Source of the DNA: Bacillota bacterium
GTDB taxonomy: Bacteria; Bacillota; Sulfobacillia; Symbiobacteriales; ZC4RG38
Length of the DNA stretch: 51,447 bases
Assembly (NCBI GenBank): GCA_021890795.1
Contig: JAKKUO010000011.1
Span: forward strand, 1 to 51,447
Direction of reading: 5' to 3'
A program made the translations under genes and the position numbers. Every line of letters begins with the position of its first letter. Within the stretch, counting starts at the first letter, position 1. This document shows, one piece after another, positions 34,748-43,487 of the stretch. The notes under the pieces were generated by a model. That model was not told the DNA's origin. It worked only from the letters and a program-made list of their open reading frames with translations, and ran no database searches.

Positions 34748-35985
34748 TGTCGTTGCAGCCCTTCGACTGGCATGCGGTGCTTGGCGCCCTCGGACTGGAT
34801 CCGGGAGCCGGGCTTTACACCGTGGCGGCAGACCGGGCGGTCCGGAGCGGCATCCCGGAGGACCAGCCGGTGCTGGTCCTGGGGAGCGGCCCGGAGCCGG
34901 TGCCTGGGCTCCTGGCGCTGCTGCGGGGATCCTATCCGCCGGAGCATCCGGTCTCCCTGGTCACCGGAGGTGCCGGGGGCCTGGAGGTGAGCCGGCGGAC
35001 CCTGGCAGACCTGGCCGGGGACCCGGGGCCCGGGGACCGGGAAGCGGGTAAGGGCCAGGCAGGTGCGGAAGCGGGTAAGGGCCAGGCAGGTGCTGGGAAT
35101 GTTAGGGGCTGGGAGGGCCCCTGGGCCCTCTACCTACCGCCGGCGCCGGCCGAAGCCCCGGGCCGGAGCTTCCGTCACCTGGTCCAGGTCATGGCGGCCC
35201 TCCGGGGGCCTGGAGGCTGTCCCTGGGACCGGGAGCAGGACCACAAGAGCCTGCGGCCATACCTCCTCGAGGAGGCCTATGAGGCCGTCTCCGCCATCTC
35301 TGCGGGGGACATGGAGGGGCTGCGGGAAGAGCTTGGGGACGTCCTGCTCCAGGTGGTCTTCCATGCCCAGGTGGCCCGGGAGGCCGGGTCCTTTGACATC
35401 GACGAGGTGATCCGGGGGCTTGTGGAGAAATTAATCCGTCGGCATCCCCACGTCTTCGGTAACGTCCGGGTGGCGGGGAGCGCTGAGGTGCTCCGGAACT
35501 GGGAGGCCATTAAGCAGGCAGAACGAGCGGGCCGGACGGACCCTGGTGCCTCGGCCGGGTCCAGCTCTCCGGCCGCCGATGCGGGGCCTCCCTCGCTCCT
35601 GGATGGCGTCGGCCGGGGGATGCCGGCGCTGACCCGGGCAGCCAAGGTCCAGCGGCGGGCGGCCAAGGTCGGGTTCGACTGGCCGGACGCCGAAGGGCCG
35701 CTGCAGAAACTGGCCGAGGAGGTTCAGGAGCTCCGGGAGGTGTATCGCCGGGGAGAGCGGGAACGCTACGAAGAAGAGCTCGGAGATGTGCTCTTCGCCG
35801 CGGTCAACGTCGCCCGGTTCCTCCGGGTCGATCCCGAGGTCGCGCTGACTGCTGCGGTGGACAAGTTCTGCCGCCGGTTCGCCTACATCGAAGCCGCCGC
35901 CCGCCAGGCTGGAAAGAACCTGGCGGAGATGGGGCTGGCGGAGATGGACAGGCTCTGGGAGGAAGCCAAGCGGGCAGAAAAGTGA
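34747..35985 (+). CDS. mazG: MazG-family nucleoside triphosphate pyrophosphohydrolase with shortened N-terminal domain (YabN-like)
   Basis: Hydrolyses (d)NTPs to monophosphates and pyrophosphate, a housekeeping or stringent-response function. The 412-aa protein has two MazG domains: CPWDREQDHKSL...LLEEAYEAVSAI...LREELGDVLLQVVFH (about 155-235) and LAEEVQELREVYRRG...YEEELGDVLFAAVN (about 315-375), each with the EExxE...ExxD metal motif. B. subtilis YabN has a full N-terminal tetrapyrrole-methylase-like domain; here only about 120 residues precede MazG, ending in two EAGKGQAGA repeats. Coupled to spoVB. Confidence 0.92.
   Translation: MSLQPFDWHAVLGALGLDPGAGLYTVAADRAVRSGIPEDQPVLVLGSGPEPVPGLLALLRGSYPPEHPVSLVTGGAGGLEVSRRTLADLAGDPGPGDREAGKGQAGAEAGKGQAGAGNVRGWEGPWALYLPPAPAEAPGRSFRHLVQVMAALRGPGGCPWDREQDHKSLRPYLLEEAYEAVSAISAGDMEGLREELGDVLLQVVFHAQVAREAGSFDIDEVIRGLVEKLIRRHPHVFGNVRVAGSAEVLRNWEAIKQAERAGRTDPGASAGSSSPAADAGPPSLLDGVGRGMPALTRAAKVQRRAAKVGFDWPDAEGPLQKLAEEVQELREVYRRGERERYEEELGDVLFAAVNVARFLRVDPEVALTAAVDKFCRRFAYIEAAARQAGKNLAEMGLAEMDRLWEEAKRAEK
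35041..35094 (+). repeat. 27-bp tandem repeat inside mazG
   Basis: Two copies of a 27-base unit (35041-35067, 35068-35094) differ only in the last base and encode EAGKGQAGA twice in the linker before the MazG domains. In-frame, so the reading frame is kept; a recent duplication. Confidence 0.92.
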
Positions 35986-36100
35986 CGTTAGAAGGGGACT
36001 TGCACACAAGTCCGAGCTTTGACCAGAAGGAAAATCTGGTTGGCTCAACGAATAAAACGCACCGACCATAAATGGTGAAAGTGGAAAGGAGAGACGGTCC

Positions 36101-36376
36101 TTGAACAAGGCAGAACTGATTGCCAGCATCGCTGAGAAATCCGGGCTGACCAAGAAGGACTCCGAGAAAGCCATCAACGCCTTCATCGACAGCGTCAAGG
36201 AGGCCCTGGCCAAGGGCGACAAGGTTTCGCTGGTCGGCTTCGGCACCTTCGAGGTGCGGGAGCGGAAGGCGCGCAAGGGCCGCAACCCGCAGACCAAGGA
36301 GGAAATCACCATCCCCGGCGGCAAGACCCCGGCTTTCAAGGCCGGCAAGGAGCTGAAGGATGTCGTCGGGAAGTAA
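36101..36376 (+). CDS. hup: DNA-binding protein HU
   Basis: A 91-aa histone-like protein: [56 protein letters not shown] (beta arm with the GFGTF and RNP motifs) and [14 protein letters not shown]. It compacts and bends DNA as a dimer. The TTG start follows AAAGGAGA. The ~115-bp upstream region is AT-richer than its surroundings and holds an imperfect CCAGA/TCTGG repeat (36023-36039), but no clear promoter. HU between mazG and the S4 gene is a common clostridial arrangement, not that of B. subtilis. Confidence 0.96.
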   Translation: MNKAELIASIAEKSGLTKKDSEKAINAFIDSVKEALAKGDKVSLVGFGTFEVRERKARKGRNPQTKEEITIPGGKTPAFKAGKELKDVVGK

Positions 36377-36427
36377 GGTGCCGTCGGGCCGAGCCTGATA
36401 ACGGCGGCCGGCGGTCAGAATGGGCAA

Positions 36428-36458
36428 GGGCGCAGCCGGAGGGCTGCGCCCCTTTGTT
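36428..36458 (+). terminator. Terminator after HU
   Basis: GGGCGCAGCC / GGCTGCGCCC with a short loop, then CTTTGTT. Confidence 0.75.
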
Positions 36459-36514
36459 GGCTGAGGCCTGGGCCCGTCGGTGGGCCGGAAGCCCACTTGC
36501 TGGGAGGTGGACCG

Positions 36515-36805
36515 GTGCGGCTGGACAAGTTTCTGAAGGTCTCCCGGCTGATCAAGCGCCGGACCCTGGCCAAGGAGGTGGCGGAATCGGGTCGGATCCA
36601 GGTGAACGGCCGGGTGGCCAAGCCCTCCACCGAGGTGAAGGCGGGGGATGAGATCCGGATCGACTTCGGCCACCGGCAGGTCGTGGTCCGGGTGCTGGAC
36701 GTCCGGGAGTCGGCCCGGGCGTCGGAGGCCCGGGAGCTGTACGAGGTTGTCGCCGAAACCTTCGTGGACTCGGGACTGGAGCACCTGGAGGACGATCCGG
36801 AGTAA
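36515..36805 (+). CDS. rqcP: S4-domain RNA-binding protein RqcP (YabO)
   Basis: A 96-aa Hsp15-like protein with an S4 domain (MRLDKFLKVSRLIKRRTLAKEVAESGRIQVNGRVAKPSTEVKAGDEI) and an acidic tail. In B. subtilis YabO/RqcP works with RqcH in alanine tailing of nascent chains on obstructed 50S subunits. GTG 36515 lies seven bases after GGAGG and gives the exact family N-terminus. In B. subtilis yabP and yabQ follow directly; here about 6.7 kb is inserted. Confidence 0.93.
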   Translation: MRLDKFLKVSRLIKRRTLAKEVAESGRIQVNGRVAKPSTEVKAGDEIRIDFGHRQVVVRVLDVRESARASEARELYEVVAETFVDSGLEHLEDDPE

Positions 36806-36862
36806 CCCCGGGGCTCTGCCGCCGCCGCTTCGGGGGTGCTCCTGCCGCCCTGGTTCGGAGGG

Positions 36863-37654
36863 TCACTTTGCCGCCACCAGGATGACCCGGTGTTTGCGGT
36901 AAAGAAGCCCGGAGCCGGTCTCCTCGACCACCTGAGCCCGAAGGGCCGGCGGGGCCGCGGCGAGAAGCGCTGCGACCCGGGCGGCCTCCGGCCCGTCCGG
37001 AGGCACGGGGTAGAGCCAGCGCTCCAGGGGAACCGGGTCCGCCTGGACCTCCAGGGTTAGAATCCGGAGCCCCGCCCCCGCGATGACCTGCTGCCACTCC
37101 GCCAGGCCCAGGGCCCGTTGGTGGGAGGCGTCCCGGGCCTTCTCCAGGCCGTTGAACAGGTCGGCCGCGTCGGGATCCCCGGGGGCCACCATGTCCACCA
37201 CCCCCAGCCGCCCGCCGGGGCGGAGCACCCGCACCATCTCCGCCACTGCCCGGGGAATGTCCGGGAAGTGGTGGGCGGCCCGCCGGGTGGTCACCAGGTC
37301 GAAGTGGCCGTCAGGGAAGGGGATCGCCTCCACGTCGCCGACGCAGAACCGGGCGTTCGTGATGCCGCGGGCCCGGGCTTCGGCCTGGAAGACCGGCTCC
37401 ATCTCCGGGGTCAGGTCCAGGCCCACCACCTCGGCCACGTGGGGGGCCAGGGACAGGGCGGTGTGGCCGGCGGCGGTGGCCACATCCAGGACCCGCCAGG
37501 CCGGGTCCGGCCGGAGCAGGGCGATCAGCCGCTCCAGGTCCGCCCCGCTCCGGTGGCTGGGGCTTTGGGCGTAGGCCTCGGCGTTCCGGCTGAAGAACTG
37601 CCGGACCGCTTCCTTGACCTGCCGATCGGCCTCCCTGCGCTCCCGGGGTTCCAT
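36863..37654 (-). CDS. Class I SAM-dependent methyltransferase (UbiE-like)
   Basis: A 263-aa methyltransferase. Motif I is VLDVATAAGHTALSLAP (a variant of the usual DxGxGxG), followed by VGLDLTPEM, CVGDVEAIPFPDGHFDLVTTRRAAHHFPDIPRAVAEMVRVLRPGG and a C-terminal lid. This pattern is typical of UbiE/Coq5-type enzymes, but the substrate cannot be told; menaquinone or a small metabolite are possibilities. ATG 37654 is six bases after GGAGGG; the ATG at 37660 directly abuts it. It diverges from the SAM hydrolase gene across a perfect palindrome. Confidence 0.87.
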   Translation of the reverse strand: MEPRERREADRQVKEAVRQFFSRNAEAYAQSPSHRSGADLERLIALLRPDPAWRVLDVATAAGHTALSLAPHVAEVVGLDLTPEMEPVFQAEARARGITNARFCVGDVEAIPFPDGHFDLVTTRRAAHHFPDIPRAVAEMVRVLRPGGRLGVVDMVAPGDPDAADLFNGLEKARDASHQRALGLAEWQQVIAGAGLRILTLEVQADPVPLERWLYPVPPDGPEAARVAALLAAAPPALRAQVVEETGSGLLYRKHRVILVAAK

Positions 37655-37671
37655 GCGCATCCCTCCAGGGC

Positions 37672-37690
37672 TGTTCCGTTATACGGAACA
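37672..37690. promoter_or_regulatory. Perfect 19-bp palindromic operator candidate
   Basis: TGTTCCGTTATACGGAACA: two 8-base arms around TAT, just upstream of the methyltransferase start and 84 bp before the SAM hydrolase start. TTCCG...CGGAA palindromes resemble operators of IclR-family and some other regulators (general knowledge, not proof). No regulator gene lies nearby. Confidence 0.7.
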
Positions 37691-37773
37691 GTGTGCCAAT
37701 TCTGATCCTAGCAGAGAAGGAGTCGGAGGGCAAGGGGCCGGAGGATTGCCTACTGGGAAAGGAGGGGAAGACC

Positions 37774-38547
37774 GTGGCGCTGGTGGCTCTGCTGACGGAC
37801 TTTGGCGACTCCGAGTACGCCGGGGTGATGCGGGGGGTACTCCATCGCACCTGCCCCGGGGTGACGGTGGTGGACCTCTTCCACGACGTGCAGCCCCAGG
37901 CGGTCCGGGAAGGGGCCTGGATCCTCCTCCAGGGCTTCCGGTACTTCCCAGAGGGAACGGTCTTCTGCTGCGTGGTGGACCCGGGGGTGGGGACCGACCG
38001 GGCGGCGGTGGCGGTCCGAACCCGGCGTTACCAGTTCGTGGGGCCGGACAACGGCCTCCTCTACCCGGCGGTAGAGGCCGACGGCGGGGCCCTGGAGGTG
38101 GTCCGGCTGCCGGTGCCCCCCGGGGCCTCCAACACCTTCCACGGCCGGGACCTCTTTGCCCCGGCGGCGGCCCGGCTGGCCGCGGGGGAGCCCCTGGCCA
38201 CCCTGGGGACCCCGGCGCCTGGGCTCAAGCCCCTCCACTTCCACCGCCAGGGCCGGGAGGGGGAGGTGGTCCGGGTGGACCGGTTCGGCAACATCATCAC
38301 CAACCTCCCGCCGGTGCCGGGGAAGACCCGGTACCGGCTCCGGCTGGGCGGATTCGCAGCGGAACTCCCCTTCTACCCCGCCTACGGCTACGCCCAGCCG
38401 GGGGAGCTGTTGGTCACCGACGGCTCCAGCGGCACCCTGGAGGTGGCGGTCCGGGAGGGAAGCGCCCTGGAGCGGCTGGCCCCCCTGGTGGGGGCGGAGG
38501 GCGGATCGGCGGGGAGCCTCTTGGGGATGCGGATTGTGCTGGAGTAG
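37774..38547 (+). CDS. SAM hydrolase / SAM hydroxide adenosyltransferase (DUF62)
   Basis: A 257-aa enzyme of the family that splits S-adenosylmethionine to adenosine and methionine using water-derived hydroxide. The D-H-R style triad and signature regions are present: LLTDFGDSEYAGVMRG at the N-terminus, VVDPGVGTDRAAVAV, FVGPDNGLLYPA, NTFHGRDLFAPAAARLA and DRFGNIITNL. The GTG start follows AAAGGAGGGG. It is divergent from a SAM-using methyltransferase with a shared operator-like palindrome, so SAM turnover could be co-regulated. Confidence 0.92.
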   Translation: MALVALLTDFGDSEYAGVMRGVLHRTCPGVTVVDLFHDVQPQAVREGAWILLQGFRYFPEGTVFCCVVDPGVGTDRAAVAVRTRRYQFVGPDNGLLYPAVEADGGALEVVRLPVPPGASNTFHGRDLFAPAAARLAAGEPLATLGTPAPGLKPLHFHRQGREGEVVRVDRFGNIITNLPPVPGKTRYRLRLGGFAAELPFYPAYGYAQPGELLVTDGSSGTLEVAVREGSALERLAPLVGAEGGSAGSLLGMRIVLE

Positions 38548-38569
38548 TGCCGTACCGGTCAGGGCGCGG

Positions 38570-38601
38570 GACGGGCCCGGGGCTCTGCCCCCGGGCCCGT
38601 C
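38570..38601. terminator. Shared hairpin between convergent genes
   Basis: GACGGGCCCGGGG (38570-38582) / CCCCGGGCCCGTC (38589-38601), a perfect 13-bp stem in the 52-bp gap between the SAM hydrolase and spoVR. The 3' arm touches the spoVR stop. Confidence 0.6.
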
Positions 38602-40045
38602 AGAGTACCTTCCGCTCCACCTGTCCTTCCCCGGTGCAGGTGTACCGGACCTGCCGGCCGTCCTCCACCGTGTCCAGGTGTACCGGCCGCCCCCAGATGT
38701 GGTGGACGTGGGGGAGGGTCCGGGTGAGGTAGTGGGTATCTAGCTCCACCCCCTCGTAGCCGTGGGTGAGGTGGAGTTCCCCCCGCTTGCCGAAGTCGTG
38801 GTCTTCGGCGTAGATGTAGGGCACGCCGCCGTTGGTGATCAGCCGGACGATCCCGTCCCGGACCGCTTCCCACTCCCGGTGGGCCGCGGTCACCCGGTAG
38901 CCGTCGCCCTCCTTCCGGTAGAGGTAGAGGTCCAACTCCTCCACCGCCTGCTCGTCCAGGTAGTTGCGCAGGAAGGAGACGTCGGTCTCCAGCTCCCGGA
39001 TCTCGAAGAGCTTTTCCAGCCCGTGCTTCTCCTCCAGGCGGGTGAGAAGGTAGAAGCCCAGGTGGTAGGGGTTCAGGTGGTACGGGTTAGGGGCCAGGAC
39101 CGCGGCGTGGAGCCGCGCGAACTCCACCGACTCCTCCGGGGTGAGGTCCAGCTCCCGCAGGATTCGGGCGTGCCAGAAGGAGGCCCAGCCCTCGTTGAGG
39201 ATCTTGGTCTCCATCTGGGGCCGGAAGTAGAGGGCCTCCGCCCGGATGCTGGAGAGGATGTCCCGCTGCCAGTCCTCCAGGTCCGGGGCCTTTTCCATGA
39301 GAAACAGCAGGAGGTCCCGGCACCGGGCCGGCGGCCGGGGCTCCTCCGGCGGCGCCGGCTCAAGGGGCCTGGCTTCGGCGCCCCCCGGCAGGTGCCGATC
39401 CAGGTCCCAGAGGTCCCGGTACGGGTCCCGGGGGTCCGCCCCCCGCTCCCGGCTGCCCCGACCCCCCGGGTCGCCCTGGCGGTCCTCGGGGCCCTGGCCC
39501 TCCGGTCTCTCCTGCCTCCCCTGGCGGGCCGGGAAGGGGTCGATCTGCTCGTGGAGGGCCAGGGCGGCGTCAAGGAACCGCTCCACCCGGTCCCGGCCGT
39601 ACCGCTGCTCATACCGCCGGACCCTTTCGGCAAAGGCGGCCATGGTCCAGACCATCTGCCGGTTGGTGCCCTGAAACCGCCAGTTCCGCTTGAAGAAGTC
39701 GCTGTGGGCCAGGACGTGGGCGGCGATCACCTTGTTTTGCAGCAGGCTGTTGGTCTCCAGCAGGAACGCATAGCACGGGTCCGAGTTGATCACCAGCTCG
39801 TAAATCTTCGACATCCCGTAGTCGTAGCTCATCTTCATCCGGTGGAAGGCCTTGCCGAAGCTCCAGTGGGAGAAGCGGATCGGCATCCCGTAGGCCCCGA
39901 AGGTGTAGATAATCTCTGCCGGGCAGATCTCGTACCGCATGGGGAAGGGGTCGAGCCCCATTGCCAGGGCCTTGCCCACGATCCGCTCGATGGCCCGCTC
40001 CAGCTCCCGGATCTCCTGGGCGGTGTTGACGTGGGCGGTGTTCAC
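38600..40045 (-). CDS. spoVR: SpoVR family stage V sporulation protein
   Basis: A 481-aa SpoVR protein, needed for spore cortex formation in B. subtilis. Family features include MGLDPFPMRYEICPAEIIYTFGAYGMPIRFSHWSFGKAFHRMK, YELVINSDPCYAFLLETNSLLQNKVIAAHVLAHSDFFKRN, and in the second half EGWASFWHARILREL and FGKRGELHLTHGYEGVELD. A ~60-residue polar, Arg/Gly/Pro-rich insert lies in the middle. The GTG start overlaps the yhbH stop (GTGA), so it is the third gene of a prkA-yhbH-spoVR operon. Confidence 0.95.
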   Translation of the reverse strand: MNTAHVNTAQEIRELERAIERIVGKALAMGLDPFPMRYEICPAEIIYTFGAYGMPIRFSHWSFGKAFHRMKMSYDYGMSKIYELVINSDPCYAFLLETNSLLQNKVIAAHVLAHSDFFKRNWRFQGTNRQMVWTMAAFAERVRRYEQRYGRDRVERFLDAALALHEQIDPFPARQGRQERPEGQGPEDRQGDPGGRGSRERGADPRDPYRDLWDLDRHLPGGAEARPLEPAPPEEPRPPARCRDLLLFLMEKAPDLEDWQRDILSSIRAEALYFRPQMETKILNEGWASFWHARILRELDLTPEESVEFARLHAAVLAPNPYHLNPYHLGFYLLTRLEEKHGLEKLFEIRELETDVSFLRNYLDEQAVEELDLYLYRKEGDGYRVTAAHREWEAVRDGIVRLITNGGVPYIYAEDHDFGKRGELHLTHGYEGVELDTHYLTRTLPHVHHIWGRPVHLDTVEDGRQVRYTCTGEGQVERKVL

Positions 40046-41229
40046 AGAGAAGCACCCCCCAGGGCGGCCATCTGCTCCGGGCCGAAGAAGGTCCGGAGGG
40101 CCTGGTAGACATCGCCCTTCTCCCGGATCACCGTGGCGACGAACCGGGGGTTCTGGATCTCTTTGGTAAAGAGGGTGTAGAGGGTGGTGCTGCGGTAGTA
40201 GCCGGAGCCGGCCGGGTAGCTGTCGATCTCCCCGTAGCCCACCAGGCTGCTCACCTCCACGAGCCGGCGCATCATCTCCAGGGCCCGGGGGTTGTCGGAG
40301 GCGAGGTTGTCGCCGTCGCTGAAGTGGAAGGGGTAGAGGTTGTACTGGTCCGGCGGGTACCGCCGGGCGATGATCTCCAGGGCCAGCTCGTAGACCGACG
40401 AGCACCGGGTGCCCCCGGACTCCCCTTTGGTGAAGAACTCCTCCTCGGTCACCTCCCGGGCCTCGGTGGAGTGGGCCAGGAAGCAGATCTGGACGTTGTC
40501 GTACTTGGTCCGCAGAAACCGCACCATCCAGTAGAAGAAGGCCCGGGCGATGTACTTCTCAAACTCCCCCATCGACCCCGAGGTGTCCATCATCGCCAGG
40601 ACCACCGCGGCGGTCTCGGGCTTGTAGCTCTCGTCCCAGGTCTTGTACCGCAGGTCCTCCCGGCCAATGGGGTGGATCGACTGCCGGCCCCGGAGGGCGT
40701 TTCGCTTAAGGGCCTCGAGGATGGTCCGCTTCTTGTCGATGTTCGATTGCAGTCCCTGCCGCCGGACGTCGTTCCACTCGTAGCGCCGGGTGGTGAGGTC
40801 CGGCCGCTTCCGGGGGTCCAGGTGCGGGAGCCCCAAGTCCTCGAAGATCAGGTTGCCGATCTCGTCGATGGTCACCTCTGCCTCGTAGTAGTCCTCCCCC
40901 GGCTGGTCCCCCGGGGCGCCGGGGCCCCGACCGGCGCCGGCCGCGGGCCCCTCCCGGCCGATCACTTGCCCCTTGCGGGTATCCCCCGGCCCCTGCCCCG
41001 CCCGTTCCTGCTTCTGGTAGTTGTAGCGGAAGCGGTACTCGTTCAGGGAGCGGATGGGGACCTTGATCACCCGCTGGCCGTCGCTGGTGATGATCGCCTC
41101 GTGGCTGACGATGTCCGCCAGGTTGTTCTTGAGGGCCTCCCGGACCTTCTCCCGGTGCCGCTCCTGGTCCATCTGCCCCTGCCGATGCAGGGACCAGTCC
41201 TCCCGGGTGATGGTGAAGTAGGTGGCCAT
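40042..41229 (-). CDS. yhbH: DUF444 protein YhbH/YeaH, VWA-like
   Basis: A 395-aa protein with an N-terminal helical region (VREALKNNLADIVSHEAIITSDGQRVIKVPIRSLNEYRFRY), a Gly-rich linker (75-115) and a C-terminal von Willebrand A-type domain with the MIDAS motif DTSGS (215-219). The family is tied genetically to PrkA and SpoVR; in B. subtilis yhbH is a SigE gene involved in sporulation. ATG 41229 lies directly after the prkA stop, spaced 12 bp. Confidence 0.94.
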   Translation of the reverse strand: MATYFTITREDWSLHRQGQMDQERHREKVREALKNNLADIVSHEAIITSDGQRVIKVPIRSLNEYRFRYNYQKQERAGQGPGDTRKGQVIGREGPAAGAGRGPGAPGDQPGEDYYEAEVTIDEIGNLIFEDLGLPHLDPRKRPDLTTRRYEWNDVRRQGLQSNIDKKRTILEALKRNALRGRQSIHPIGREDLRYKTWDESYKPETAAVVLAMMDTSGSMGEFEKYIARAFFYWMVRFLRTKYDNVQICFLAHSTEAREVTEEEFFTKGESGGTRCSSVYELALEIIARRYPPDQYNLYPFHFSDGDNLASDNPRALEMMRRLVEVSSLVGYGEIDSYPAGSGYYRSTTLYTLFTKEIQNPRFVATVIREKGDVYQALRTFFGPEQMAALGGASL

Positions 41230-41241
41230 TCTCTCACCGCC

Positions 41242-43149
41242 CTAGCGATTGAGCAGGCTGCCCACGTACTTCAGCAGTTCGTTGGCGCAGGTGGCGCAGT
41301 AGCCGTGCTCCTGCACCAGCCGGTCCACCACCTGGTTGATCCGGCGGAGCTGCTCCGCGTCCGGGGTCCGGGAAGAGGTGGTGATCTTCACCACGTCCTT
41401 GAGGTCGGCGAAGAGCTTTTTCTGGATCGCCTCCCTGAGCCGCTCGTGGCTGGTGTAGTCGAACTTCTGCCCCCGGCGGGCGTAGGTGGAGAGCCGGATC
41501 AGGATCTCCTCCCGGAAGGCCTTCTTGGCGTTCTCGGAGATGCCGATCTGCTCCTCGATGGACCGCATCAGCTTCTCGTCCGGGTCCAGGTACTCCTCGG
41601 TGATGGGGTCCTTCACCTTGGTCTGGTTGCAGTAGGCCTCCACGTTGTCCAGGTAGTTGTTGAGAAGGGCCCGGGCCTGCTCCTCGAAGGAGTAGACGAA
41701 GGCCTTCTGCACCTCCTGCTTGGCGATCTCGTCAAACTCCTGCCGGGCCAGGGCGATAAAGCCCAGGAGCCGCTCCCGCTCCTCCTTGGTGATGGAGGGG
41801 TGCTGGTCGAGGCCGTCCTTGAGGGCCCGGAGGACGTCCAGGGCGTTGATGCAGGACTTCTCCATCTCCCCCTTGCGGATGAGGGCGGTGGAGATCCGGT
41901 TGATCACATACCGGGGGTCAACCCCGGTCATTCCCTCGCCTTCGGCCTCGGCCTGGAGTTCGGCCAGGTCCTTGGGCTTGAAGCCCTCCACCTCCTGGCC
42001 GTCGTAGAGCCGCATCTTCTTGATGAGGTCGAGCCCCGCCCGTTTGGACTCCTTCAGCCGGCTGAGGACGCTGAAGACCGCGGCGGCGTAGAGAGCGTGG
42101 GGGGCGATGTGGACCCCCCGGAGGTCCGACTGCTGGATCAGCTTTTCGTAGATCCGGACCTCGTCGCTCACCCGGAGGTTATAGGGGATGGGCATGACGA
42201 TGATCCGGCTCTGGAGGGCCTCGTTCTTCTTGTTGGCGATGAAGGCCCGGTACTCGGTCTCGTTGGTGTGGGCGACGATCAGCTCGTCCGCGGAGATGAG
42301 GGCAAAGCGGCCGGCCTTGAAGTTCCCTTCCTGGCTGAGGGCCAGGAGGTTCCACAGGAACTTCTCATCGAGCTTCAGCATCTCCTGGAACTCCATCAGG
42401 CCCCGGTTGGCTTTGTTTAGCTCCCCGTCGAACCGGTAGGCCCGGGGGTCGGACTCGGAGCCGTACTCGGCGATGGTGCTGAAGTCGATGGAGCCGGTGA
42501 GGTCGGCGATGTCCTGGCTCTTGGGGTCCGAGGGGCTGAAGGTGCCGATGCCCACCCGCTCCTGCTCCGAGAGGATCACCCGCTCCACCAGCACGTCTTC
42601 GATCCGGCCGCCGTACTGCTCTTTCAGCATCAGCCGGCAGGAGGGGCAGAGCTCCCCCTCGATGGGGATGCCCAGCTCTTCCTCCACCTCCCGGCGCATC
42701 TCCCGGGGAATGAGGTGCAGGGGCTCCTCGTGCATGGGGCAGCCCTTGATGCCGTAGAGGGCTCCTTCCTCGGTCCGGCTGTAGGCCTCGAGGCCCCGCT
42801 TGAGCATGGTGACGATGGTGGACTTCCCCCCGCTCACGGGGCCCATCAGCAGCAGGATCCGCTTGCGCACGTCCAGCCGGCGGGCCGCCGGGTGGAAGTA
42901 CTCCTCCACCAGCCGTTCCAGAGCCCGGTCGATCCCGAAGATCTCGTTGGCGAAGAACCGGTACCGCCGGCCTTCCGGCCCTTCTTCCACCCCGTGGGAG
43001 ACGATCATGTCGTAGATCCGGTGGTGGGCAAGGCGCGCGACCGCCGGGCGCTGGTAGACGATCTTGAGGTAGTCGGAGAAGGTGCCCTCCCACCGCAACT
43101 GGCTTTCCTGCTGGCGGTGCTCCTCCAGGCGCCTGAGCAGCCTTTCCAT
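41242..43149 (-). CDS. prkA: PrkA AAA+ serine kinase/protease
   Basis: A 635-aa PrkA/YeaG protein: AAA+ module with Walker A GPVSGGKST (103-111), a zinc-ribbon-like CPMHEE...CPSCR region, and a C-terminal kinase-like domain. In B. subtilis PrkA affects sporulation through SigK and Hpr; recent work points to protease activity. ATG 43149 (MERLLRRLEEHRQQESQLRW) is ten bases after AAGGAGG; a 25-codon upstream extension is not needed. First gene of the minus-strand operon. No sigma-factor site was convincing upstream. Confidence 0.95.
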   Translation of the reverse strand: MERLLRRLEEHRQQESQLRWEGTFSDYLKIVYQRPAVARLAHHRIYDMIVSHGVEEGPEGRRYRFFANEIFGIDRALERLVEEYFHPAARRLDVRKRILLLMGPVSGGKSTIVTMLKRGLEAYSRTEEGALYGIKGCPMHEEPLHLIPREMRREVEEELGIPIEGELCPSCRLMLKEQYGGRIEDVLVERVILSEQERVGIGTFSPSDPKSQDIADLTGSIDFSTIAEYGSESDPRAYRFDGELNKANRGLMEFQEMLKLDEKFLWNLLALSQEGNFKAGRFALISADELIVAHTNETEYRAFIANKKNEALQSRIIVMPIPYNLRVSDEVRIYEKLIQQSDLRGVHIAPHALYAAAVFSVLSRLKESKRAGLDLIKKMRLYDGQEVEGFKPKDLAELQAEAEGEGMTGVDPRYVINRISTALIRKGEMEKSCINALDVLRALKDGLDQHPSITKEERERLLGFIALARQEFDEIAKQEVQKAFVYSFEEQARALLNNYLDNVEAYCNQTKVKDPITEEYLDPDEKLMRSIEEQIGISENAKKAFREEILIRLSTYARRGQKFDYTSHERLREAIQKKLFADLKDVVKITTSSRTPDAEQLRRINQVVDRLVQEHGYCATCANELLKYVGSLLNR

Positions 43150-43487
43150 CTTCCACACCCTCCTTGTGCCGAGCCGGAGAGCCGGCCGCAACCGACCGCT
43201 GGCGGCGAAGGGCCGGGGAGACAAAGAGCCGCCGGGTCCGTCCGTGGACAGGGGAACCGGGTGGACGTGACGCCAGCGGCTTACCTCTATGAAGCGGCCA
43301 GAGGCAACGAATTGTAAAGATGTTCCCGTCGATTTTGGCTGGCAGCGTGGCCGTCAGGGCAGGCCTCTCCGCCGGCGCCGGGTCAGTCGCAGCAGACTCC
43401 CGTTATCTGGTTATCACCCGACCCGGCGGTCCATATACATAAGCCGTGACAGCCTGGCAGGGACAACCGTGCAAGGGGAGAGGAACC
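43150..43487. other. Divergent intergenic region prkA / yabP
   Basis: 338 bases without a gene. The prkA side is GC-rich with no clear promoter; the yabP side carries the SigE-like element. The middle (around 43300-43335) is AT-richer, without a recognised motif. Confidence 0.5.
43410..43440 (+). promoter_or_regulatory. SigE-like promoter of yabP
   Basis: GTTATC (43410-43415; a second copy at 43402), 16 bases, CATATACAT (43432-43440), loosely fitting the mother-cell SigE pattern (-35 KMATATT, -10 CATACAAT). yabPQ are SigE-dependent in B. subtilis. The -35 match is poor. Confidence 0.4.

Noticed and set aside
38762-40108. Long plus-strand open frame opposite spoVR
   Set aside because: It mirrors the codon pattern of spoVR, has no ribosome site and no recognised domain.
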